Source of the DNA: Anaerolineae bacterium
GTDB taxonomy: Bacteria > Chloroflexota > Anaerolineae > UBA1429
Length of the DNA stretch: 15,722 bases
Assembly: GCA_016928125.1 (NCBI GenBank)
Contig: JAFGLK010000273.1
Coordinates: 1-15,722 of the forward strand
Reading direction: 5' to 3'
In this document: piece by piece, positions 1 to 6,214 of the stretch
How the letters are laid out: each line of letters begins with the position of its first letter
How positions within the stretch are numbered: the first letter of the stretch is position 1
Notes under the pieces: generated by a model
Databases searched by the model: none
What the model saw: only the letters and a program-made list of their open reading frames with translations
Told to the model about the DNA's origin: nothing
Position numbers and translations under genes: made by a program

Positions 1-183
1 GCCGATGCCGCGGTGCTTGCGACCAAGGTCGATGGCGTCCTTCTGGTGGTGAGCGCTGGCGAGACCAAGCGAGAGAGCGCACAGCAAGCCATCGAGCGGC
101 TGAGAAAGGTCAATGCTCATATTCTCGGCGCCGTGCTGAGCAACGCTCCGTCCGATTTCGGACTGCGAACCTACTATGGGTAG
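1..183 (+). CDS. BY-type tyrosine kinase / polysaccharide export ATPase, C-terminal fragment
   Basis: Sixty residues in frame from base 1, ending at TAG 181-183; the 5' part lies outside the window. The visible segment (start DAAVLATKVDGVLLVV, then SAGETKRESAQQAIERL and AHILGAVLSNAP) matches the end of the CpsD/CapB/Wzc cytoplasmic kinase fold, where a strand ending in VVSAG is followed by a helix and the ILGAVLN-type strand. Known role of the family: autophosphorylating tyrosine kinase that controls capsule or exopolysaccharide polymerisation and export with a Wzz-like membrane partner. Walker A and B motifs are not visible, so activity cannot be judged. The tail carries only two adjacent tyrosines (RTYYG) rather than the long Tyr cluster common in this family. 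It is probably the last gene of an exopolysaccharide cluster to the left. Other MinD/ParA-like ATPases are less likely because of the SNAP-type end. Confidence 0.8.
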   Translation, partial: ADAAVLATKVDGVLLVVSAGETKRESAQQAIERLRKVNAHILGAVLSNAPSDFGLRTYYG

Positions 184-259
184 ACGCTTGACCAGCTGAT
201 GCTGTGCCACCCGTCGAGCCACGGCGCTGGGCCCGATGACGGGATCGAGCGAGCCTCTC

Positions 260-268
260 TGTGGACAA
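260..268 (-). promoter_or_regulatory. DnaA box (TTGTCCACA on minus strand)
   Basis: TGTGGACAA on the + strand. It differs from the TTATCCACA consensus at one position (third base). Same orientation as the two boxes that follow. Confidence 0.7.
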
Positions 269-291
269 CTACACCTGAGGGCCTCAAAATC

Positions 292-300
292 TGTGGATAA
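292..300 (-). promoter_or_regulatory. DnaA box, perfect consensus
   Basis: TGTGGATAA on the + strand, the exact complement of TTATCCACA. Confidence 0.8.
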
Positions 301-313
301 GCGGGAACGCGCT

Positions 314-322
314 TGTGGATAA
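314..322 (-). promoter_or_regulatory. DnaA box, perfect consensus
   Basis: Second exact TGTGGATAA, 22 bp downstream of the previous box and in the same orientation, so both sites should lie on nearly the same helical face. Confidence 0.8.
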
Positions 323-364
323 CGCCGTGCCTTACTGCTCCTTCGGAAGGCTCTCTTTCTCGAT

Positions 365-414
365 GACCACAACCCATGGTGGCATGCTTCGGACCACAAC
401 AACCTGTTGTGGTC
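365..414. repeat. Three GTTGTGGTC copies, two forming a perfect hairpin
   Basis: GACCACAAC occurs at 365-373 and 392-400, and its complement GTTGTGGTC at 406-414. The last two sit inside a perfect 10-bp inverted repeat, GACCACAACA (392-401) and TGTTGTGGTC (405-414), with a 3-base spacer. The bases after it (GCTTTGTTATG) are not a clean T-run, so a terminator is possible but not convincing. A protein-binding site within the origin-like region fits as well. Confidence 0.55.
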
Positions 415-435
415 GCTTTGTTATGTTGAGTCGAC

Positions 436-468
436 TTATCCATTACTATCCAGAGAGATATCCAGAGA
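436..468 (+). repeat. Phased TATCCA half-boxes
   Basis: TATCCA starts at 437, 447 and 459, at 10- and 12-bp intervals. The last two belong to a 10-bp direct repeat, TATCCAGAGA (447-456 and 459-468). The first is part of TTATCCATT (436-444), which matches the DnaA box at 7 of 9 bases. TATCCA is the core of the DnaA box, so these may be low-affinity DnaA sites facing the strong cluster. Confidence 0.5.
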
Positions 469-541
469 CCGTGTGTACAAGACACCACTAGATATAGACC
501 CTGCCGCCAGATGCCTTGGATGGCTTGTGCTTCCGCGGTGA

Positions 542-611
542 GAATCCACTTTTCCACCGGCCCTACTATGACTACTATCTTATATAACAGATAGAATAAC
601 CTATATCTATT
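542..611 (+). promoter_or_regulatory. Candidate DNA unwinding element: two boxes, GC cluster, DnaA-trio, AT tract
   Basis: GAATCCACT (542-550, 6 of 9 to the DnaA box) and TTTTCCACC (550-558, 7 of 9) are followed by a GC-rich cluster at 557-563. CTACTATGACTACTATC (563-579) then gives CTA triplets at 563, 566, 572 and 575, interrupted by one TGA. On the complementary strand these read 3'-GAT-5', the DnaA-trio consensus. The tract 581-611 has 25 A/T of 31. A small inverted repeat, CTATCT (575-580) and AGATAG (589-594), overlaps it. The order and orientation match the Bacillus subtilis unwinding region as I recall it. Confidence 0.65.
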
Positions 612-639
612 CACGTAGTATACTGAGACAGCGGAAAAC

Positions 640-1704
640 ATGCCCAAATATCTCGTGACGCTTCTGTGTGTGGGATTGGCATTGTTCTGTAGTGGCTGTC
701 TTGCCCCTGAGCCATTGATCGTCATACAGACAGCCGCTGTCAATTGCCCTTCGCCTGCCACGTCGCCGACTCGTGCGATTACACCGTCGCCTACGGCGAC
801 GCATGTGGCAGCGCGACCTCTGGATACGCCAACCCCCACTCCTCAACTTTCGGCAATATCGATCTACTTCGCCCCAGATCGCAGCGCTGAAGAGCAGGCC
901 GGATCGCGTCTCTATGACCAGATGGTCGAGAGCCTGGCTGAATATGCCGATCTTGAGATGCGCGCCGTCATCCCAACTAGCGAAAGGGATACCATGGATG
1001 CGCTCTGTGCAGGGGAAGCAGACGTTGCCTGGATGTCTGTGCCGGCCTATCTTCTGGCCAAGGAGCGCTGCGATGTCTCGGCACGCTACCGTGGGGTCCG
1101 CTTTGCGTGGGCGGCTACGCGCGGTCAGATCGTGGTGCAGAGCGCAGATGTGCGCACGGCGCGAGGCCTGGCTCCCATCGCGTCGTTGGCCGATCTCAAT
1201 GGCGCCAGCATGGGCTACACAGAGCCCGATTCGACCACAGGATATCTCTTTCCCAAGGCTGTGCTCCTCAGCGCGGGGGTCGAGCCCGGAGAAGAGATCT
1301 TTCTGGCAGGCGATGCCCAGGCCGTGCTGGCCGTCTACAACGGCGAGGTCGATGCGGCGGCCGGTTTCTGGGCGCCGCCACGCGCCGATGGCACGATCGG
1401 CGATGCCAGGGCTGCCATCTTGGGTGCGTATCCTGACGTCGTTCAGCGCGTCGAAATCCTGTACCTTACAGCCAGCATCCCCTCAGATCCACTCGTGTTT
1501 CGCGGTAACCTGTCTGAAGAGGTGTCAAAGAGATTGTCCTTGGCCTTTGACACTCTGGCGCGCAGCGAAGAGGGCCGTTCGCTTCTCTTCCAGTTGTATG
1601 GGCTCACGGGCCTCCTTCCGACCAACGATGGTGACTATGATGCTGTGCGCGAGATGCGCTCTTTGCTGGATATCGATCTGGGCAGGTTGCTGGCCGAATC
1701 GTAG
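640..1704 (+). CDS. PhnD-like phosphate/phosphonate-type solute-binding lipoprotein
   Basis: 354 residues, ATG start. Residues 1-20 form a lipoprotein-type signal: hydrophobic core LVTLLCVGLALF, then C-S-G-C with Cys20 as the likely lipidated residue (position -3 is Cys rather than the usual Leu). A Thr/Pro/Ser-rich linker runs to about residue 70. From about 72 a periplasmic-binding fold of the PhnD/phosphonate-binding type begins (start ISIYFAPDRS); its landmarks include GEADVAWMS, SADLNGA-type ASLADLNGASMGY, DSTTGYLFPKA and VYNGEVDAAAGF. Family members bind phosphate, phosphite or alkylphosphonates for an ABC importer. No permease or ATPase gene adjoins, so this is an orphan that could serve a distant transporter or act as a sensor. 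It lies just right of the AT-rich origin-like tract. The upstream Shine-Dalgarno sequence is weak (GCGGA). Ligand cannot be assigned from sequence. Confidence 0.85.
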   Translation: MPKYLVTLLCVGLALFCSGCLAPEPLIVIQTAAVNCPSPATSPTRAITPSPTATHVAARPLDTPTPTPQLSAISIYFAPDRSAEEQAGSRLYDQMVESLAEYADLEMRAVIPTSERDTMDALCAGEADVAWMSVPAYLLAKERCDVSARYRGVRFAWAATRGQIVVQSADVRTARGLAPIASLADLNGASMGYTEPDSTTGYLFPKAVLLSAGVEPGEEIFLAGDAQAVLAVYNGEVDAAAGFWAPPRADGTIGDARAAILGAYPDVVQRVEILYLTASIPSDPLVFRGNLSEEVSKRLSLAFDTLARSEEGRSLLFQLYGLTGLLPTNDGDYDAVREMRSLLDIDLGRLLAES

Positions 1705-1781
1705 ACCCATGCCAGAGGCGCGGGTGCCGTCTTGCCGGCCCGGAGATGCGCGCAGATCTCGGCTGGTGCCAGCGATGGCTG

Positions 1782-1810
1782 TTGTCTGCCTGAGTTGGGC
1801 GTGCTACAAT
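1782..1810 (+). promoter_or_regulatory. Sigma-70-type promoter for the PCMT gene
   Basis: TTGTCT (1782-1787), 17-bp spacer, TACAAT (1805-1810) with an extended -10 (TGC before the hexamer). The predicted start near 1817 favours the ATG at 1848 over the in-frame ATG at 1809, which lies inside the -10 element. Confidence 0.6.
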
Positions 1811-1847
1811 GGTGGTGGACCGTTCATGGGGCATGGGGATCTGCTGC

Positions 1848-2639
1848 ATGGCTACAAAGGAGCGTTGCGCCAGCCGAATCTGGCTTCCGTTCATATTGGG
1901 GCTGTTTCTCGTCGCTGGTCTGTCGTGTGGTCAGCGCTCGGATGAGATCACATCCCAGAAATCCGCCCCAAAGGTAACGGCTGCCCCTGTTGACGCGCCT
2001 ACCGCGGATCCGCTTGCAGGGAGCAGGCAGGAGATGGTCAGGTCTCAGATCGAGGGGCGTGGTGTTACGGATCGGGACGTGCTCCGGGCCATGGAGAAAG
2101 TGCCAAGACATGAGTTCGTCCCCGATGACTATCTCGGCCAGGCTTACGAAGATCATCCTTTGCCGATAGGCTATGGGCAAACGATCTCACAGCCCTACAT
2201 GGTGGCCGCCATGACCGAGTTGCTCAAGCTGGCGTCTAGCTCTCGGGTCCTCGAAATTGGCACGGGCTCCGGCTACCAGGCGGCGATCCTGGGCGAGTTA
2301 GCCGGTGAGGTCTATACAATCGAGATCATCCCCGAACTCTGTGAACAAGCGAAGGAGCGCTTGGCGCGCTTGGGCTACACGCAGATTCAGGTCAAGTGCG
2401 CCGATGGTTATTATGGTTGGGAGGGGCACGCCCCGTATGATGCGATCATTGTGACGTGTGCGCCCGACCACATTCCACAGCCTTTGGTATCGCAGCTCGC
2501 GGATGGTGGACGCATGGTCATTCCTGTGGGGCCGCCTGGGGCCTATCAGGTGCTCTGGTTGGTGGAGCGCCGTGGCCAGGAGACCAAGACAGAGCGCATC
2601 ATGGGTGTGGCTTTTGTGCCCCTCACAGGCGGTCACTAG
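1848..2639 (+). CDS. pcm: Protein-L-isoaspartate O-methyltransferase with N-terminal export/anchor segment
   Basis: 263 residues from ATG 1848, preceded by TGGGGAT; in-frame ATGs at 1809 and 1833 are possible but the first overlaps the promoter. The enzyme transfers a methyl group from S-adenosylmethionine to isoaspartyl residues to start their repair. Seen: hydrophobic segment about 11-26 ending at Cys27 (LVAGLSCG), an Ala/Pro linker to about residue 55, then the complete PCMT domain. The substrate loop lies at about 102-116 (DHPLPIGYGQTISQP, with the family's conserved Ser), the SAM-binding motif at about 134-144 (VLEIGTGSGYQ), and the later strand DAIIVTCAP with GGRMVIPVG. The usual enzyme is about 210 residues and cytosolic; here roughly 55 extra residues suggest a membrane-anchored or lipidated form. 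The lipobox is not classical (Gly at -3). The last 17 bases overlap the convergent membrane-protein gene. Confidence 0.9.
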   Translation: MATKERCASRIWLPFILGLFLVAGLSCGQRSDEITSQKSAPKVTAAPVDAPTADPLAGSRQEMVRSQIEGRGVTDRDVLRAMEKVPRHEFVPDDYLGQAYEDHPLPIGYGQTISQPYMVAAMTELLKLASSSRVLEIGTGSGYQAAILGELAGEVYTIEIIPELCEQAKERLARLGYTQIQVKCADGYYGWEGHAPYDAIIVTCAPDHIPQPLVSQLADGGRMVIPVGPPGAYQVLWLVERRGQETKTERIMGVAFVPLTGGH

Positions 2640-5037
2640 GGCGCCACATACCTCTGCCAGGCAGCCAGCACATGCCCAGCGCGATGAGATAGCAGCACGC
2701 GGCCAGGGCCAGCACAAAGCGGTAGCCTCTTGACAGGGCAAGCACGGTCGCCAGAATCGAGCTGATCACCGACGCGCTGCCATTGACGGCCCAGATCCAT
2801 GGCACCAGGTTCCCCTCTGCATCTGCCATCCTCGCCAGCCCTCCAGCGAATGGGATGCCCATCACGAATCCGATAGGCGCCAGGCAGAGCAGCGCCAGCG
2901 GCACGCGTGCGGCCAATGGCCAGGCGATGGTGCGTGCGAACAGCCCCTGCAGGAAAAAGGGATAGCCCAAGGCCAGGACAACGAGCAAGAGTAACACGTA
3001 GCGCAGAGAGACCCGCCGCGAGTGGATGCTGCCTAACCCGGAGGAGATCAGCAGGCCCGCAAGCACCACGATAAACGAGTAGGCGGGCTGGCCCAGATAC
3101 AAGATACAGTGCTGCATGAGGGGCATCTCGATCAGCATGAAGGCGAGTCCGAGCGCAAAAAAGTAGCCCGCGATACGCCCTGTGTGTCGAGCAGACGATC
3201 TGTCGCGTGAGGCCACCACCATCGGGATGCTCATGAGGATCAGGCTGGCCAAGATCGCAAAGAGGAGTAGCAGAAGCACCAGCAAAAAGCCACTGCCGCC
3301 AAAGGGCTGCCAGCTCTTGCCTAGTTGCGCCATGATCTGGGGAATCTGTCGGGGGCGGAAATGATGTCCGAAGAAGGGGCGGTTATCAGAGGGAGGCGAG
3401 ATATCATAGAGGCTATCTTCGAAGGCTTGGGCACGTCTCTCTGGGTCTACGAGCTGATCTAGCGCGTCAAAGTAGAGGGGAGCAGGCAGCTTGTTGTGTT
3501 GATTGGCCTCAGCCCTGGGCATGCTCGGGTAGAACACCAGATCATATCCCATCTGCGCACAAAAAGACCTGAGTCTGTCCACGGCCCTTTCGGAGAACGC
3601 CGTCGGACTGGCGATCAGCGTGAGGGTCGACCAAGAGCGGTAGGCCAGCAGGTGGCGCCCCGGCTCGTAGATGCCCGTCCGCTCTAGCGCGGCAATCGTC
3701 AAAGCTGCGGCACGCACCGATTCACTGGGAGGATCCTGCAGCCAGCGGGTGATGACCAGGATGCCCTCGCGCTCAAGGTGTTGTAGGGCAATTGTCAACG
3801 ATTCCACGGTGTAGAGATAGTTCTCCGCCAAGCTGTAGGTGCCGACCGCCAGCGGATGAAAGCTCTCACTCAACGAGAATTGGATGATATCGAACGCCTC
3901 CGCTGAGCGCGCAAGAGCTGTCCGTCCACTCTCCACCTGGATCGTCACCCGCGAGTCTTGGTAAAGGTCGCCGGTAAAGGGGCCGTACAGATCTCGGACG
4001 ATGTGTACGACCAGGTCATTGTCCTCAACCACCTGAACCTCTCTAGCCCCCGCCCTGAGCGCGACTGCCACATCCAGGCCGGCGCGGGGCTGGATGATCA
4101 AGGTCTTGGCTTGGGGCACAATCTGATAGGCGAATGCCGAGGGCAGATAGTCTAGAAAAGCTGTATCGGCGTCGTTCAGGCGGCGAGACAAGGGGCTCAG
4201 GTTGTCCCCGTCGATCGTCAGGCCATGCTGAGGGGGCAGTCTGCCGGCATAGTTGAGGCTCAGGCCGGGCGCGGAATGGATCTGCACGCTTTCGACCACA
4301 TCGACGCGCGAAAAGGTATTCCAGCCTTGATAGGCGTGTTGCGCCCCCGCCGACTGCAGTGCGTAGCTCAGCGCCTTGTGTGGGGAGAGCCGCAGACGCC
4401 ACCATGCCGGCGGAAACATACTCATATAGACTCCCATGATCGCCAGCAAGCCTGACGCGATGTATGGAGCAGGTCTGTGCCGCGAAGGCATGTGAAACAG
4501 CATGCCCATGGCTCCCAAGGCGCCCATCGCGCCGGCCAACGCGATCGTCCCTTCGCCGCCCAAGCTCGGCAAGGTGCTAGCGAGCGAGAGGCCGCCCAGC
4601 CCCGATCCGATCAAGTTGGCGGCATACACGCGGTGGCTCTCACGGCCAGAGGCCGTCAACCAGTAGGCCAGCAGGTAGCCAGCCAGAGCGAATGGCACCA
4701 CGAGGCCGATATAGTAGATGGCCAGGTAGAGGATCTGACGACGCGACCACATGAGTTGATACGAATCAAAGGGGATGGTATTGATGAGCGAGTAGGCTCC
4801 CCAGATGCTCAGAGGAAAGGCGAGGGCCACCCAGGGCCAGCGGCGCGCAGAGATTTGCGGCCGCAGCGACAGCCAGGTCCCGCTGGCGGCGTAGCCGAGC
4901 AGCGCGACGCTGACGCTCAAGAAGGCCAGGTGGTACCATTCGATGAGGGCAAATACGCGGGTCAGTGCGAGCTCGAACATGAGGGTGGCGCCGGAGATCA
5001 GCACGATGCCCGCATAGAAGGAACCCTTGCGTGCCAC
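2623..5037 (-). CDS. Polytopic membrane protein with spermidine-synthase-like domain
   Basis: 804 residues. The start is GTG (5035-5037), with GAGGGGG a few bases upstream; the nearest upstream ATG is out of frame. Three parts are visible. Residues about 8-210 hold several TM helices (ISGATLMFELALTRVFAL motif, YAANLIGSGLGGL). About 240-500 is a soluble Rossmann-like region related to spermidine synthases (KTLIIQPRAGLDVAVALRAG, VQVVEDNDLVV, FDIIQFSLSES, SLAENYLYTVESL). About 583-790 is a second TM block (FMLIEMPLMQ, ISSGLGS, PFAGGL, WAVNGSASV). The classic Gly-rich GGGxG and the catalytic Asp pair of true spermidine synthases are absent: the position of the usual D-x-x-D reads FDIIQFS. It is therefore unlikely to make spermidine; substrate unknown. 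Such multi-TM relatives are often annotated 'spermidine synthase'. It overlaps the pcm end by 17 bp. Confidence 0.85.
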   Translation of the reverse strand: MARKGSFYAGIVLISGATLMFELALTRVFALIEWYHLAFLSVSVALLGYAASGTWLSLRPQISARRWPWVALAFPLSIWGAYSLINTIPFDSYQLMWSRRQILYLAIYYIGLVVPFALAGYLLAYWLTASGRESHRVYAANLIGSGLGGLSLASTLPSLGGEGTIALAGAMGALGAMGMLFHMPSRHRPAPYIASGLLAIMGVYMSMFPPAWWRLRLSPHKALSYALQSAGAQHAYQGWNTFSRVDVVESVQIHSAPGLSLNYAGRLPPQHGLTIDGDNLSPLSRRLNDADTAFLDYLPSAFAYQIVPQAKTLIIQPRAGLDVAVALRAGAREVQVVEDNDLVVHIVRDLYGPFTGDLYQDSRVTIQVESGRTALARSAEAFDIIQFSLSESFHPLAVGTYSLAENYLYTVESLTIALQHLEREGILVITRWLQDPPSESVRAAALTIAALERTGIYEPGRHLLAYRSWSTLTLIASPTAFSERAVDRLRSFCAQMGYDLVFYPSMPRAEANQHNKLPAPLYFDALDQLVDPERRAQAFEDSLYDISPPSDNRPFFGHHFRPRQIPQIMAQLGKSWQPFGGSGFLLVLLLLLFAILASLILMSIPMVVASRDRSSARHTGRIAGYFFALGLAFMLIEMPLMQHCILYLGQPAYSFIVVLAGLLISSGLGSIHSRRVSLRYVLLLLVVLALGYPFFLQGLFARTIAWPLAARVPLALLCLAPIGFVMGIPFAGGLARMADAEGNLVPWIWAVNGSASVISSILATVLALSRGYRFVLALAACCYLIALGMCWLPGRGMWRPSDRL

Positions 5038-5065
5038 CCTTCACCCCCTCTCATGTCTGGCGAAG

Positions 5066-5094
5066 AGCTTATCAGAGGACTGGGATAGCGTCAA
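5066..5094 (-). promoter_or_regulatory. Possible promoter for the 804-residue membrane protein
   Basis: On the minus strand, TTGACG (5094-5089, 5 of 6 to the -35 consensus) and, after 17 bp, TAAGCT (5071-5066, only 3 of 6). A GATAAG 15 bp from the -35 is an alternative -10. It lies about 30 bp upstream of the GTG start. Confidence 0.4.
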
Positions 5095-5208
5095 CGCCGG
5101 CCCAGGAAGACGCTGGCGCGGTCTGGATGCCCCCGCGGGAGGCGACAATCAGGCATCTGCCGCAACGAGGGAGGACGAGGCTCCGGCGAGGGCTGCCAAA
5201 GATGCAAA

Positions 5209-5233
5209 GAGCGCCCTGCCTCGCAGGGCGCTC
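5209..5233 (-). terminator. Rho-independent terminator of the sugar transferase gene
   Basis: Perfect 11-bp stem, GAGCGCCCTGC (5209-5219) and GCAGGGCGCTC (5223-5233), with a 3-base loop. On the minus strand it is followed by TTTGCATCTTT. It starts 26 bp after the stop codon of the sugar transferase gene. Confidence 0.75.
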
Positions 5234-5259
5234 GACATGACCGTAAGCTGTGGACGACG

Positions 5260-5997
5260 CTACCAGGCGCCGCGTCGGGAGAGGATCGTGGGAATCGTGC
5301 GCAGCAAGATGGTGATGTCCAACCCCAGGGAACGCTTGTGCGCGTACTCGACGTCAAGGTCGACCATCTCTTCGAACGAGAGTGCAGTGCGCCCACTCAC
5401 CTGCCACAGGCCTGTGAGGCCAGCCTGAGGGATCAGTCGTTGGCGATGCCGCAGGTCGTATTGCTCGACTTCGTAGGGCAATGCGGGTCGAGGCCCCACC
5501 ATCGTCATATCGCCTGCAAGGACGTTCAAGAGCTGGGGCAATTCGTCGAGGCTGGTGCGCCGTAGAAAACGACCCACACGCGTGATCCGCGGGTCGTTCT
5601 TCATCTTGAAGACCGGCTTGTGGGCGCTGCCATTGTTTGCCCCCGTATGGCCATTCATGTATTGGGTCACGTATCTGCGGTGGATCTCATGATCGCAGTT
5701 GACATACATGGAGCGAAACTTGAAAAAGTCGAAGACGTTTCGTTCCGGATGCGCGCTATCAGGATCTTGCTTGCCGCACACGCGCTTCTGCCGGAAGACC
5801 ACGGGCCCCGGAGAGTCCAGCTTGATCGCGATTGCGATGAGAAGAAACAGGGGCAGGCTCAAAAGCAATGCGATGCTGGCCAACGCCACATCCATGAGGC
5901 GTTTCATGCCCAGGTACCATGCCAGGGTTGTGGCCGGCCGCCCTACGCTTGACTGTCCTGCTAGATAACGTGATAGCTCGCCGATACCCAAGCTCAT
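5260..5997 (-). CDS. Undecaprenyl-phosphate sugar-1-phosphate transferase (short, PglC/WcaJ C-terminal type)
   Basis: 245 residues, ATG at 5997, with AAAGAGGAG ending two bases before it. The enzyme transfers a sugar-1-phosphate from a nucleotide sugar to undecaprenyl phosphate, the first membrane step of exopolysaccharide or O-antigen synthesis. Seen: KRLMDV at 32-37 leading into one hydrophobic membrane segment (about 38-60), FRQKRV (68-73), KFRSM (93-97), [19 protein letters not shown] (137-155) with the Asp151-Glu152 catalytic dyad, [10 protein letters not shown] (162-171), [11 protein letters not shown] (193-203) and the C-terminal [15 protein letters not shown] segment. The multi-helix N-terminal domain of WbaP/WcaJ proteins is absent, so this is the minimal form plus about 30 extra N-terminal residues. 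It stands alone between other genes, with its own terminator. It may work with the polysaccharide kinase whose end is at the left edge. Sugar specificity cannot be read. Confidence 0.9.
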   Translation of the reverse strand: MSLGIGELSRYLAGQSSVGRPATTLAWYLGMKRLMDVALASIALLLSLPLFLLIAIAIKLDSPGPVVFRQKRVCGKQDPDSAHPERNVFDFFKFRSMYVNCDHEIHRRYVTQYMNGHTGANNGSAHKPVFKMKNDPRITRVGRFLRRTSLDELPQLLNVLAGDMTMVGPRPALPYEVEQYDLRHRQRLIPQAGLTGLWQVSGRTALSFEEMVDLDVEYAHKRSLGLDITILLRTIPTILSRRGAW

Positions 5998-6214
5998 TGC
6001 TCCTCTTTGGGCGCTCGGGGTTCGTGTCCGGAACCTCAGACGACTACTGCCTCACATCGAGCGCGCACCCATAGGATGGCGCAACGCAGGCTGTTGGCTT
6101 GCTTGTAGTGTAGGGGCACTATATGAAGCCAAGATGAATAGAAGCTCAGCCATTATGAATATTTATACATCTTGGACATGGGCGATCGATCTCGGCGAGG
6201 ACGGCTCTGCCTGC

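Larger units (their letters stand above)
255..625. other. Putative chromosomal replication origin (oriC-like)
   Basis: Gene-free DNA with the parts of a bacterial origin in the expected order. From left to right: TGTGGACAA (260-268), TGTGGATAA (292-300) and TGTGGATAA (314-322), spaced 32 and 22 bp apart, about three and two helical turns, all in one orientation. Then TATCCA at 437, 447 and 459 in the opposite orientation. Then two weaker tandem boxes (542-550 and 550-558), a GC cluster (557-563), CTA triplets in phase at 563, 566, 572 and 575, and an AT-rich tract (581-611, about 80% A+T). Box-box-GC-trio-AT is the basal unwinding layout known from Bacillus subtilis oriC. No dnaA or dnaN gene is visible here. 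Alternatives are a second-replicon origin or a DnaA-titrating locus. Confidence 0.7.

Noticed and set aside
174..839. A 221-codon open frame on the minus strand across the origin-like region
   Set aside because: GTG start, no ribosome site or domain, and it crosses the DnaA boxes and the start of the PhnD gene.
773..1945. A 390-codon open frame on the + strand overlapping the PhnD gene and running past it
   Set aside because: It is in another frame of the PhnD gene, its product is Arg/Ser/Pro-rich with no motif, and the PhnD frame has a signal peptide and family landmarks.
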